From Pseudomonas lini (lineage in GTDB: Bacteria; Pseudomonadota; Gammaproteobacteria; Pseudomonadales; Pseudomonadaceae): 64,000 nt of DNA. Position 1 is the stretch's first letter; each line of letters opens with the position of its first letter. Below are positions 41,858 through 50,260 of the stretch, one piece after another. Below the pieces are notes generated by a model. That model was not told the origin of the DNA, made no database searches, and saw nothing but the letters and a program-made list of their open reading frames with translations. Position numbers and translations under genes: made by a program. Location: contig NZ_JYLB01000011.1 of NCBI RefSeq assembly GCF_001042905.1, positions 124,001 to 188,000 of the forward strand. Direction: 5' to 3'.

Positions 41858-43293
41858 AGAATCGGTGAAATAAGCCGGGCGATCCGCATGCCGATCTGTT
41901 GCAGGCGGTGGGTCTCCCGGCCTTCTTCTTTGGCGATCTCGTGAGCCTGGGCGAAGTCATCGTTGAGCATCTGTTCCACTTCGGCGGCAAATACGCTGTC
42001 GACCGTCAGCAACATCACTTCGAAATTCAGCCGGAACGAACGGTTGTCCAGATTGGCGCTGCCGATGGCGCTGATTTCGCTGTCGATCAACACCACTTTC
42101 TGATGCATGAACCCCGGCTGGTAACGGAACAAGCGCACGCCTGCACGTACCGCTTCGAAGGCGTAAAGGCTGGAAGCGGCGTAGACGATCCGGTGATCCG
42201 CCCGCGCTGGCAACAAAATCCGTACATCCACACCACGCAACACTGCCAGTCGTAACGCGGCGAACACCGCTTCATCGGGGATGAAATAAGGGGTGGTGAT
42301 CCACACCCGTTCCGTCGCCGCATGGATGGCTTCGACGAAGAATAGCGAACAGGTTTCGTAGGAATCCGCCGGGCCGGTGGCCAGCAATTGGCAGAGCACG
42401 CCGTCATCCGGATAAACCTCCGGCAGGATCAACGGCGGTAGCGAACGGGCCGCCCAGAACCAGTCTTCGGCAAAGGATTCCTGCATGCAGGCCACCACCG
42501 GTCCGCGCACTTGCACGTGGGTGTCGCGCCAGGGTGCCAAGGGTGGTTTTTCGCCCATGTATTCGTCACCGACATTGAGCCCGCCGACAAAACCGACAAT
42601 CCCGTCGACCACGACGATCTTGCGGTGGTTGCGGAAATTGACCTGAAAGCGGTTGAGCCAACCGCTGCGGGTGGCGAAGGCTTTGACCTCAATACCGGCA
42701 TCGCGCAACGGCTGCACGTAACCGTGGGGCAGGGAGTGGCTGCCGATGCGGTCGTAGAGCAAGTAAATCGCCACGCCCTCTGCTGCTTTCTTCATCAGCA
42801 GGCTGTGCAGGCGTTGGCCGAGGCGGTCGTCGTGGATGATGAAAAACTGGATCAGTACCGCTTGCCGGGCGTTGCTGATGGCGTCGAAAATCCCATCGAA
42901 GGTGGCTTGGCCATCGATCAGCAAGCGTACTTCGTTATTCGCCAGACAAGGCATGCGTCCCAGTTTCGGCATAGCCCTCAAAGACGCGTAGGCGCTGGAG
43001 GCGCGAGCAGCCAGTGCCTCTTCTACCCAGGGGCGCCAGTTCAGCTCGGAGATTGCCTTGCGCATTTCCTCGTTGGCTTGCCGCCGGGCCTTGATGTAGC
43101 CATCGAAGGTGCTGCGGCCAAAGACCAGATAAGGGATAAGCGTGAGGTAGGGAATGAACAGCAGTGACAGAGCCCAGGCGATCGAGCCCTGGGCGGTCCG
43201 AACGGTCAATACGGCATGGATGGCGGCAATCGAACCCAACGTGTGCAGCATTGCGATCAGATAACCGAAAACATGCGGTCCAAAATAATCCAT
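41854..43293 (-). CDS. cls: Cardiolipin synthase
   Basis: 479 residues from the ATG at 43293 (MDYFGPHVFGYLI), the standard ClsA start; an upstream ATG at 43320 lacks a good site. Two N-terminal membrane helices are followed by two HKD (phospholipase D) motifs: NHRKIVVVDGIVGFVGGLN and MHQKVVLIDSEISAIGSAN. It joins two phosphatidylglycerols into cardiolipin in the inner membrane. Convergent with and overlapping cfa, another lipid-modifying gene. Confidence 0.96.
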   Translation of the reverse strand: MDYFGPHVFGYLIAMLHTLGSIAAIHAVLTVRTAQGSIAWALSLLFIPYLTLIPYLVFGRSTFDGYIKARRQANEEMRKAISELNWRPWVEEALAARASSAYASLRAMPKLGRMPCLANNEVRLLIDGQATFDGIFDAISNARQAVLIQFFIIHDDRLGQRLHSLLMKKAAEGVAIYLLYDRIGSHSLPHGYVQPLRDAGIEVKAFATRSGWLNRFQVNFRNHRKIVVVDGIVGFVGGLNVGDEYMGEKPPLAPWRDTHVQVRGPVVACMQESFAEDWFWAARSLPPLILPEVYPDDGVLCQLLATGPADSYETCSLFFVEAIHAATERVWITTPYFIPDEAVFAALRLAVLRGVDVRILLPARADHRIVYAASSLYAFEAVRAGVRLFRYQPGFMHQKVVLIDSEISAIGSANLDNRSFRLNFEVMLLTVDSVFAAEVEQMLNDDFAQAHEIAKEEGRETHRLQQIGMRIARLISPIL

Positions 43294-43424
43294 GGGGCAG
43301 CCTTGCTCCTGAAGATTCAATGCTTAACAGACCATGTTCCGGGCAGAATGTCGCTATTTAATTGGCCCATGAACCGAAGCCCGTGGCTGACGTCTAACGG
43401 CCACTAATGATCAGGAGTAACTCG

Positions 43425-43946
43425 ATGAACGTTCGTCTGCTGGGTTTGGCCATTGCGTTTGGTTTGACACTTCCTGTGGCTGCTCAGGCGCAGATGTTGC
43501 AACCGGGCTTGTGGGAAATGACTTCAAGCAACATGAAGGTCGATGACCAGAACCTGCCCGATCTGCAATTGATCCTCGGCCAGATACAGAGTCAGATGAC
43601 CCCTGAACAGCGCGCCATGCTGGAAAAGCAGGGTATCACCATGGGTGGTAAAGGGATTCGGGCGTGCCTGACGCCTGAGCAGGTGAAGACCGACAACATT
43701 CCACTGACGGACCCACAATCGGGCTGCAAGCAGGAAATCACCGAACGCACCGGCAACCAGTGGAAATTCCGTTTCAGCTGTCCGAAAGCGCAAGGTGCGG
43801 GTGTCGCCACGTTCCTCAGTGATCGTGAGTTCACCACCAAGGTCAACGGCACCTTCAACGCCACCGGCATTCAGCAGAAAGGTAGCCTCGATACTCGCGC
43901 TGTGTGGTTGGGTCAGAATTGCGGGACTGTTAAACCCAGAGCTTAA
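43425..43946 (+). CDS. DUF3617 periplasmic protein
   Basis: 173 residues from ATG 43425 with AGGAG upstream. Signal peptide MNVRLLGLAIAFGLTLPVAAQA is cleaved before QMLQPG. The mature domain opens LQPGLWEMTSSNMKV and has four Cys (CLTPEQV, GCKQE, FSCPKA, QNCG), the DUF3617 pattern. Function unknown. Divergent from cls with a 131-bp shared control region. Confidence 0.88.
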   Translation: MNVRLLGLAIAFGLTLPVAAQAQMLQPGLWEMTSSNMKVDDQNLPDLQLILGQIQSQMTPEQRAMLEKQGITMGGKGIRACLTPEQVKTDNIPLTDPQSGCKQEITERTGNQWKFRFSCPKAQGAGVATFLSDREFTTKVNGTFNATGIQQKGSLDTRAVWLGQNCGTVKPRA

Positions 43947-43950
43947 AAGC

Positions 43951-44014
43951 TTCGCGGGCAAGCCCGCTCCCACAGGGATCACACTTGACCTTGTGGGAGC
44001 GGGCTTGCCCGCGA
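43951..44014. repeat. REPIN (GTGGGAGCGGGCTTGCCCGCG type), copy 1
   Basis: Inverted arms TCGCGGGCAAGCCCGCTCCC (43951) and its complement (to 44014) with an 18-nt centre sit between the convergent DUF3617 and thrS2 genes. Confidence 0.88.
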
Positions 44015-44024
44015 TGGCGTCCGC

Positions 44025-44927
44025 TCAGGCACCTCCAGTCTTGGACGGATTCAACAACTCACACACCGCCTCAATCCCTTTCTCCCCAAAGTCCTCTCCA
44101 CTGCCGCTGCGCATACTGACAAACCCGCCTTCCTTTTCCTTCTCTCCCACCACCAACAGATACGGCACTTTCTGGCTGTGCTGGCGAATCTTGTGACTGA
44201 TTTTCTCGTTACGCAGATCCGAGTTGGCCCGCAGTTCGCGGCGGCGCAGTGCCTGGGTCACCGAGTGCGCATAAGCGCTCTGACGTTCATCAATGTTCAC
44301 GACCATCACCTGCGGCGGCGCTCGCCAGGTGTCCAGCTCCTGTTGGCTGGACCAGCACGTGCCGTAGATCCGTTGCTCAGAGGTGCCGCCAATATGATCC
44401 AGCGCGAAGGCCTGCAACACCTTGGTGGTGGGAACATGCGGGCCTGTGGCAAAACTTTCAAAATCCCCCAAGCGATACAGCGATAACCGTTCGGTTGACG
44501 TCCCCTGGAGAGCTGTTTCCTGGCGGATCGAATGGTTGGTCGCCGCCAGTGCACGCATGCGCGCTTCAATCAGGGGCAGCTCGGCCAGGGTTAAAGAGCG
44601 CTGGAAAGCAAACTCATAAAAGAAACCATCACCCAGTGACGATCCGGCTCGCAACTGTGCATTCGGATGGAGCTGTTTGACGGCCATGGCCAGCATCAGC
44701 GTGCAGGAACGGCGAAGGATCTCCAGGCCATCGGGTTCCTGGGGCGTGACGATACTGACCCGGGCATCGCCCTCGATCAGGAATCCACAGTCCACCAACA
44801 CGCCGTCGACCCGACCGGCCACCGCCGCGTTGGCCAACCCGAGACTGATAGTTGCAGCGACTTCATACACAGTCAGCGGCTGATCGTACTCACGCAATGA
44901 ACCATCGGGCAGGGTGATGTGGATCAT
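44025..44927 (-). CDS. Threonyl-tRNA synthetase paralog lacking the catalytic core (ThrS2-type)
   Basis: 300 residues. TGS domain at residues 1-60 (MIHITLPDGSLREYDQPLT), a ThrRS second additional domain at about 65-210 (DGFFYEFAFQRSLT; ATGPHVPT; EQRIYGTCWSSQQEL), then directly the anticodon-binding domain (VMVVNIDERQSAYAHSVTQAL; ANSDLRNEKISHKIRQHSQKVPYLLVVGEKE). The entire catalytic core, about 320 residues with its zinc site, is absent. In the editing domain the zinc His pair is Leu77/Met81 and the Cys is Ala160; only His164 remains. Last gene of the Zur operon. It cannot charge tRNA; a tRNA-Thr or thrS-mRNA binding role is possible. Confidence 0.87.
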   Translation of the reverse strand: MIHITLPDGSLREYDQPLTVYEVAATISLGLANAAVAGRVDGVLVDCGFLIEGDARVSIVTPQEPDGLEILRRSCTLMLAMAVKQLHPNAQLRAGSSLGDGFFYEFAFQRSLTLAELPLIEARMRALAATNHSIRQETALQGTSTERLSLYRLGDFESFATGPHVPTTKVLQAFALDHIGGTSEQRIYGTCWSSQQELDTWRAPPQVMVVNIDERQSAYAHSVTQALRRRELRANSDLRNEKISHKIRQHSQKVPYLLVVGEKEKEGGFVSMRSGSGEDFGEKGIEAVCELLNPSKTGGA

Positions 44928-44962
44928 GATCGGTGTTCTCGAATGTTTTTCGATAACGCGCG

Positions 44963-46300
44963 CTAGCGCATAAACCGTAGGGCTAAACCCTGGCAGCTGT
45001 CATTTAGACGTTGGTCGTGCCAGGCAATTTGCCCCGACACCACCGTGGTGCTGACGCTGTGGCGAAAACGATGGTAGGTGAAGGGCGTCCAGCTGCATTG
45101 AGAGAGGATCGGTTGCCGGGAAACGGCAAGGCCATCGGTCTCGGGTTTGATCAACACCAGGTCTGCCCAGTAGCCTTCGCGCAGGTAGCCGCGGTCGGGG
45201 ATGGCAAACAGATCGGCGACCCGGTGGCTGGTCTTGGCCACAAGGGTGGTGATCGGCAAAACTTTATCGGCCACCAGTTCCAGCAGCGCGGGCAGGGCGT
45301 GTTGCACCACCGGCAAACCGGACGGCGCCTGGCTATAGGGCCGCTGTTTTTCGGCCCAGGTGTGAGGCGCGTGATCGCTGCCGATCACGTCCAGTCGATT
45401 GCTCAACAGCGCTTTGCGCAAGGCGTCACGGTCGGCCTGGGTCTTGATCGCCGGATTGCACTTGATCAGGTTGCCGAGGCTCGGGTAGTCGCGATCATCA
45501 AACAGCAAGTGATGCAGACAGACTTCGGCGGTGATGCGCTTCTGTGTCAGCGGCTGGTCTTCGAACAGCGTCAGCTCACGGGCAGTGGTCAAGTGTAAAA
45601 CGTGCAGTCGGGTGCCGTGTTGCCTCGCCAGATCAACGGCCATTGAGGAGGAGCGAAAGCACGCGTCGGCGTTGCGGATCAGCGGGTGAGCGGCGGGCGG
45701 AAGGTGCTCGCCGAACAGTTCTCGCAGGTTCGCAGCGTTGGCTTCGATGCTGGCCGTGTGTTCGCAGTGGGCCAACAAAATGGTCGGTACTTCGGCAAAT
45801 AGCCGCTCGAGAATCCGTGGATCATCCACCAGCATGTTGCCGGTGGAGGCGCCCATGAACACTTTGACTCCGGCCACCTCGCAAGGATTGAGCGCGGCGA
45901 CGGTATCGAGATTGTCGTTGCTCACGCCGAAATGAAAACCGTAGTTGGCCACTGAGTCGGTCGCCGCTCGACGCTTCTTGTCGGCCAGCGCGGCGAGGGT
46001 CAGGGTGGCCGGGGAGGTGTTGGGCATGTCCATGAAGCTGGTGATGCCGCCGGCCACCGCCGCTCGAGACTCGGTATGGAAGCTGCCCTTGTCTGGTGCT
46101 CCAGGGTCGCGGAAATGCACCTGGTCATCGATCATGCCCGGCAGTAGCCACTGGCCGTTGGCGTCGATTTCCACGGCGGCCGTTTCACCTTCGATGCTGC
46201 TGGCAATCTTGACGATGCGACCGTGGCTTACCAGCAAATCACCGTCGAATTCACGACCTTCATTGACCAGCCGGGCATTGCGAATCAGCACGCTACTCAT
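44963..46300 (-). CDS. pyrC2: Dihydroorotase-type amidohydrolase (PyrC2, DDQVH variant)
   Basis: 445 residues. Amidohydrolase fold with GMIDDQVHFRDPGAPDKGSF, KVFMGASTG, LLAHCEHTAS, HVLHLTTARE and DVIGSDHAPHT. The first metal-site motif is normally DxHxH; here the first His is Gln60 while His62 stays, a known DDQVHFR subfamily expected to need less zinc. Three nt separate it from the gamma-carbonic-anhydrase gene. In this zinc-starvation operon it backs up the zinc-dependent PyrC in pyrimidine synthesis. Confidence 0.93.
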   Translation of the reverse strand: MSSVLIRNARLVNEGREFDGDLLVSHGRIVKIASSIEGETAAVEIDANGQWLLPGMIDDQVHFRDPGAPDKGSFHTESRAAVAGGITSFMDMPNTSPATLTLAALADKKRRAATDSVANYGFHFGVSNDNLDTVAALNPCEVAGVKVFMGASTGNMLVDDPRILERLFAEVPTILLAHCEHTASIEANAANLRELFGEHLPPAAHPLIRNADACFRSSSMAVDLARQHGTRLHVLHLTTARELTLFEDQPLTQKRITAEVCLHHLLFDDRDYPSLGNLIKCNPAIKTQADRDALRKALLSNRLDVIGSDHAPHTWAEKQRPYSQAPSGLPVVQHALPALLELVADKVLPITTLVAKTSHRVADLFAIPDRGYLREGYWADLVLIKPETDGLAVSRQPILSQCSWTPFTYHRFRHSVSTTVVSGQIAWHDQRLNDSCQGLALRFMR

Positions 46301-46302
46301 GC

Positions 46303-46863
46303 TCAGAACTCGTTTTGCAGGGCTTTGTAGCCGCGCACCAGATCGACGTTGGTGCGCGCGACGTCTTCGGAAAACTCCGAGGCGCTGACGCTCACCGGTG
46401 GGAACTGCGACAGGTCGGTGTTGGGGCCGATGCGCGTGGTGGAGGGCACGTAGAAGTCTTCAGGCAGGTCACGACCGTCGACCACCGAGTTGTGCCGCAC
46501 CACGCAACCGTCGCCCACCGCGCAGTTGAACAGTACGCTGTTGAATCCGATGAACACGCGGTTACCGACGGTGCAGGGGCCATGCACGATGGAGCGGTGG
46601 GCGATGGAGCTGAACTCGCCAATGTTCACCGCCGCACCGGACTTGGAGTGGATCACCACGCCGTCCTGAATGTTCGAATTGGCGCCGATGGTGATTGGCT
46701 CCATTTCGCCTGAGTCATCCACTTCATCGGCGCGAATCACCGCGTAAGGACCGACGAACACGTTCTCGCCGATCACCACTTTGCCGCAGATGATGGCGGT
46801 TTTATCCACATACGCGGACTCCGCAATCAACGGCAGATCACCCGAAGGGTTCTTGCGGATCAT
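46303..46863 (-). CDS. Gamma-class carbonic anhydrase-like protein
   Basis: 186 residues forming a left-handed beta-helix of hexapeptide repeats. Metal-ligand positions are IHSKSG, IAHRSIVHGP (three His in total), as in Cam-type enzymes, which can use Fe or Co in place of Zn. Its start overlaps the end of znuA by 4 nt, and its end is 3 nt from pyrC2. It probably replaces zinc beta-carbonic anhydrase under zinc limitation. Confidence 0.92.
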   Translation of the reverse strand: MIRKNPSGDLPLIAESAYVDKTAIICGKVVIGENVFVGPYAVIRADEVDDSGEMEPITIGANSNIQDGVVIHSKSGAAVNIGEFSSIAHRSIVHGPCTVGNRVFIGFNSVLFNCAVGDGCVVRHNSVVDGRDLPEDFYVPSTTRIGPNTDLSQFPPVSVSASEFSEDVARTNVDLVRGYKALQNEF

Positions 46864-47735
46864 GGCTTGCTCAACGCCTCATACAAGGTGTTGAGGTTGT
46901 ATTCGAACAACCCGGCGAACGTACTGGCCGGGCCGGTTGCCGCGAGGGCATCGGAGTACAGCGTGCCGCCGATATGCGCGCCGCTTTCATCGGCGATTTG
47001 CTTGAGCAGGCGTGCGTCCTTGATGTTTTCCATGAACACCGCTTTGACCTTGGCCTGACGGATCTGCGTGATCAGCGCAGCGACTTCGGCGGCCGATGGT
47101 TCACGTTCGGTGGACAGTCCTTGAGGTGCCATGAAGTCGATGCCGTAAGCCTGGCCGAGATAACCGAAGGCGTCATGGGAGGTCACGATTTTGCGATTAC
47201 CTGGCGGCAGCGAACCGAGCTTGGCTTTGGCCTCGGCGAGCAAGGCGTAGATCTTTTTCAGGTAGGCTTGGCCGTTGTGTTCGTAGTCGGTTTTGTTGGA
47301 AGGGTCGGCGGCGATCAGCGCTTTGGTGATGTTGCTGATGTACAGCTCGGTGTTCGCCAGATTGTGCCAGGCGTGGGGGTCGGGAATGGTTTCGCCGTCT
47401 TCATCCAGCGAGCGTGGAATGACACCGTGGCTGGCACTGATGACCGCAGCTTTGGTCTCGGTGCTGGTCACCAGACGGTCCAGCCATGGCTCGAAACCTA
47501 GCCCGTTCTTGATGATCAGTCTGGCCTTGAGCAATGCCTTGGCATCGTCCGGAGTCGGCTCGTAGGTATGGGCATCGGCGTCCGGCCCGACCATATTGGT
47601 GATCTGAATATGGTCGCCGCCGACCTGTTGAGTCATGTCGGCGAGGATGCTGAAGCTGGTGACTACCTGGAGTTTTTCCGCGGCCGACAGCGACATCGAC
47701 AGCATCAAACTGAACAGCACGAGTAAAGCGCGCAT
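46860..47735 (-). CDS. Zinc/manganese ABC transporter substrate-binding protein (ZnuA/TroA-like)
   Basis: 291 residues from the ATG at 47735 (GAGG about 9 nt upstream). The signal peptide is MRALLVLFSLMLSMSLSAAEK. Metal ligands of the TroA fold: DAHTYEPTPDD, DPHAWHNLANTELY and SHDAFGYL. There is no His-rich loop of the kind typical of high-affinity ZnuA, so it resembles the PsaA/AdcA side of the family. It lies downstream of its permease and ATPase genes in one operon led by folE2 under a Zur box. Confidence 0.93.
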   Translation of the reverse strand: MRALLVLFSLMLSMSLSAAEKLQVVTSFSILADMTQQVGGDHIQITNMVGPDADAHTYEPTPDDAKALLKARLIIKNGLGFEPWLDRLVTSTETKAAVISASHGVIPRSLDEDGETIPDPHAWHNLANTELYISNITKALIAADPSNKTDYEHNGQAYLKKIYALLAEAKAKLGSLPPGNRKIVTSHDAFGYLGQAYGIDFMAPQGLSTEREPSAAEVAALITQIRQAKVKAVFMENIKDARLLKQIADESGAHIGGTLYSDALAATGPASTFAGLFEYNLNTLYEALSKP

Positions 47736-47746
47736 CGTGTAACACC

Positions 47747-48613
47747 TCATTGGGATGTGAGCAAAGGCGGGCGGCGCAGCAAACCGTGCACCGGACCGAA
47801 CACCACGGACAGCAAATACAAAGCGCCAGCCACCAGCACGATCGCCGGGCCGCTGGGCAGTGAGTAGTAAAACGACAGCAACAAGCCGAACCAGACCGAG
47901 AGGCAGCCGAGCAGCGCGGCGATGGCCATCAGCACCGGCAAGCGACGACTCCAGAAGCGAGAAGCCGCAGCCGGCAACATCATCAAACCGACCACCATCA
48001 GGGCGCCGATGGCCTGGAAACCGATCACCAGGTTCAGCACCACCAAGGTCAGAAATACCCCATGAGCCAATGGCCCGAGGCGGCTGACGGTTTGCAGAAA
48101 AAGCGGGTCGAGGGTGTCCAGCAACAGGGGTTTGTAGATAAGGGCCATGGCGATCAGGCTGAAGCCCGAGACCCAAATCATGCCGGTCAAAGTAGGCCCG
48201 TCGACCGCGAGCGCCGAGCCAAACAATAGGTGCAACAGGTCCAGTCGCTTGCCGGCGATACCGAGGATCAGCACGCCGCTGGCCAGCGATATCGGGTAGA
48301 TCGCGGCCAGGCTCGCGTCTTCTCGCAGGCCGGTGCGGCGGGTGATCCACGCGGCCAGTCCGGCCATGCTCAGACCAGCGCCGAGGCCACCGATGGTCAA
48401 CGCGGGCAAACTCAAACCGGCGAACCAGAAGCCCAATGCGGCGCCCGGCAAGATGCCGTGAGCCACCGCGTCGCCGATCAGGCTCATGCGCCGCAGGATC
48501 AGAAACACCCCAAGCGGAGCGGTGCTGCACGCCAGAACGAGACCACCAAGGAACGCCCGGCGCATGAATACGAATTCGTGGAACGGTTGCCAAAGCTGAG
48601 CGGCAGCGATCAT
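47747..48613 (-). CDS. Zinc-family ABC transporter permease (ZnuB-like)
   Basis: 288 residues from ATG 48613, overlapping the ATPase stop (ATGA). About eight membrane helices of the ABC-3 family: FMRRAFLGGLVLACSTAPLG, LILRRMSLIGDAVAHGILPG (conserved family loop), and VLNLVIGFQAIGALMVVGLMM. It works with the adjacent ATPase and binding protein for zinc uptake. Confidence 0.94.
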   Translation of the reverse strand: MIAAAQLWQPFHEFVFMRRAFLGGLVLACSTAPLGVFLILRRMSLIGDAVAHGILPGAALGFWFAGLSLPALTIGGLGAGLSMAGLAAWITRRTGLREDASLAAIYPISLASGVLILGIAGKRLDLLHLLFGSALAVDGPTLTGMIWVSGFSLIAMALIYKPLLLDTLDPLFLQTVSRLGPLAHGVFLTLVVLNLVIGFQAIGALMVVGLMMLPAAASRFWSRRLPVLMAIAALLGCLSVWFGLLLSFYYSLPSGPAIVLVAGALYLLSVVFGPVHGLLRRPPLLTSQ

Positions 48614-49281
48614 CAAGCCACCTGCGTCTGGAGTTGTTGGCGAATCAGATCGGTACTGGGGCCGAGGACGCAGCCGCTGCTTTTGATCAAGAGGGCTTGT
48701 GGGATGTGTTGGCGTACGGCGGCGAGGTCATGACACACCACGACCAGGGTTCGGCCTTCGGCATGCCAGGCGTGGATGTGTTTCCAGAGCAGCGCTTGGC
48801 CGAGTTCGTCGAGCGCGGCGTGGGGTTCGTCGAGCAACAACAAGGGGGCTTCGGCGAGACTCAGCCGGGCGAGCAGGGCTCGCTGCAATTCGCCCCCGGA
48901 GAGGGCCATCAATGGGCGATGTTCCAGGCCGGTCAGGCACCAGTCTTCCAGCGCAGACTTGAGGCGCTGGCTGCGAATTTCCGGAGTTTGCTTGTTGCCC
49001 CAGAAACCTGCGGCCACCAACTCTTGCAGGCTGATGGGGAATTGCCGGTCCAGGTGTTGTTGCTGAGGCAGGAACGAAAGGCCGCCTTTGCGTGGAACAT
49101 CAATGATGACTTTGCCGGCGAGTGGTTTTTGCAGACCGGCGATGACTTTCAGCAGACTGCTTTTACCCGAACCGTTGGCACCGATGACAGCGGTCAGACT
49201 TCCTTTGGGTAATTGGAAATCCATCGACGGAGTGAGCGGTTGACCGGGTGCGCCCCAGCGCAAGGCTTGGCATTGGATCAT
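48613..49281 (-). CDS. Zinc-family ABC transporter ATP-binding protein (ZnuC-like)
   Basis: 222 residues from ATG 49281, four bases overlapping the folE2 stop and preceded by GGGAGG. Walker A VIGANGSGKSSLLK, signature LSGGELQRALLARL, Walker B PLLLLDEPHAALD, and H-loop VVCHDLAAVR are all present. Short C-terminus, without the ZnuC extension. Confidence 0.94.
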   Translation of the reverse strand: MIQCQALRWGAPGQPLTPSMDFQLPKGSLTAVIGANGSGKSSLLKVIAGLQKPLAGKVIIDVPRKGGLSFLPQQQHLDRQFPISLQELVAAGFWGNKQTPEIRSQRLKSALEDWCLTGLEHRPLMALSGGELQRALLARLSLAEAPLLLLDEPHAALDELGQALLWKHIHAWHAEGRTLVVVCHDLAAVRQHIPQALLIKSSGCVLGPSTDLIRQQLQTQVA

Positions 49282-50174
49282 GCGGCCTCCCAATTCCAAC
49301 GGCTTTCGGCGACGGCATCGTGGGCGTGAAGACTTTCGGCGTGAACGACTCGCACGTGAAAAGCGTTGATGCCGGGGGAGCGTTTCAGGGCCAGATTCAA
49401 GCGTCGAGCGGCGTCTTCGCAGAACATCAGGTTCTGGCCGTTGGCGAGGGCGAAGGCTTGTTCGTCGGCGCGTTTCACGGCGGTTTGCACCGCGGTGCCC
49501 AAGGCTGCTTCCGCATCGTTGATCGCGGCGATCAGCGGCAGGTCATCCAGATAGTCGTCCAGACGCAGCTGCAATTGCGCATTGCTGCGTTGGCTATGCG
49601 GCGTGGCGACGATGCCTTTCGTAGAGCCGAGCCAAGCCAGAACGTCAGCGTGTTGCAATGAACGATTGGCGAAGTCATCAACGAATTGTTGTTGAATCAA
49701 CTGCCGCGAAAGCGCTGCTGAGCACGGGCAGGTTGAGGAATAAGGAACGTCGATTTTTAGTTCCACGTGGAACATCGTGTTTTTCAAACTGGCTTCGATG
49801 CTCACCGGATAAGTTTTCCAACCGGCCAGTGGACTGATAAGCGCGGGTCTTTTGAGCAATAGTTCGGTGTGAATTTTTAGGAACGCGTTGTGGGAAAGTC
49901 CTTCATGGCTTTGGAGAAAATTCTGCAAAACTCGCCGCAACAACGCGGGCGAAAGGTTTTCCTGCTCAAGCATTTCCAGCGCCAGATACAGCCGCGACAT
50001 ATGGATACCACGCGCCTCTCCATCGTCGAGGCTAACGCCAGCGTCGGCCTTTGCGCTCAGTCGCTGGCCATCGAATAAAACAGGAAGAGCAATGCCGCAC
50101 ATGCCCACCCAATCGAGTGGCAGGGCTTGGCGTGAGGCCTGCGCGGCGATATCCGGCAGAGTCAGCGCATTCAT
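49278..50174 (-). CDS. folE2: GTP cyclohydrolase FolE2 (type IB, zinc-independent)
   Basis: 298 residues from the ATG at 50174 (MNALTLPDIAAQ); an ATG at 50186 would start only 19 nt from the Zur box. The family signature DVPYSSTCPCSAALSRQL contains the metal-binding Cys, and DAGVSLDDGEARGIHMSRLYL is conserved. FolE2 makes dihydroneopterin triphosphate without needing Zn, replacing FolE when zinc is low. First gene of the leftward Zur operon. A perfect parS palindrome lies within it at 49760. Confidence 0.95.
   Translation of the reverse strand: MNALTLPDIAAQASRQALPLDWVGMCGIALPVLFDGQRLSAKADAGVSLDDGEARGIHMSRLYLALEMLEQENLSPALLRRVLQNFLQSHEGLSHNAFLKIHTELLLKRPALISPLAGWKTYPVSIEASLKNTMFHVELKIDVPYSSTCPCSAALSRQLIQQQFVDDFANRSLQHADVLAWLGSTKGIVATPHSQRSNAQLQLRLDDYLDDLPLIAAINDAEAALGTAVQTAVKRADEQAFALANGQNLMFCEDAARRLNLALKRSPGINAFHVRVVHAESLHAHDAVAESRWNWEAA
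49760..49773. other. parS-type site 2
   Basis: GTTCCACGTGGAAC, identical to the site at 37516, lies within the folE2 coding sequence where it encodes the FHVE residues. Confidence 0.85.
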
Positions 50175-50205
50175 GAGCAGGTCCATCGTGGGAGTTGATT
50201 TGGCA

Positions 50206-50220
50206 TGTTATATTATAACA
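50206..50220. promoter_or_regulatory. Zur box 1, between folE2 and amiA
   Basis: TGTTATATTATAACA is a perfect 15-bp palindrome matching the proteobacterial Zur operator. It lies 31 bp before folE2 (leftward) and 40 bp before amiA (rightward), so zinc-loaded Zur would repress both operons. Confidence 0.92.
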
Positions 50221-50260
50221 ATCAAATCGACGATGCCTTTTTCGTGAGCGGGCTTTCACC

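Noticed and set aside
46860..48593. A 577-codon leftward open frame that includes znuA
   Set aside because: Its first 290 codons run through the znuB coding region in another frame with no conserved content; the real znuA starts at 47735 with its own signal peptide.
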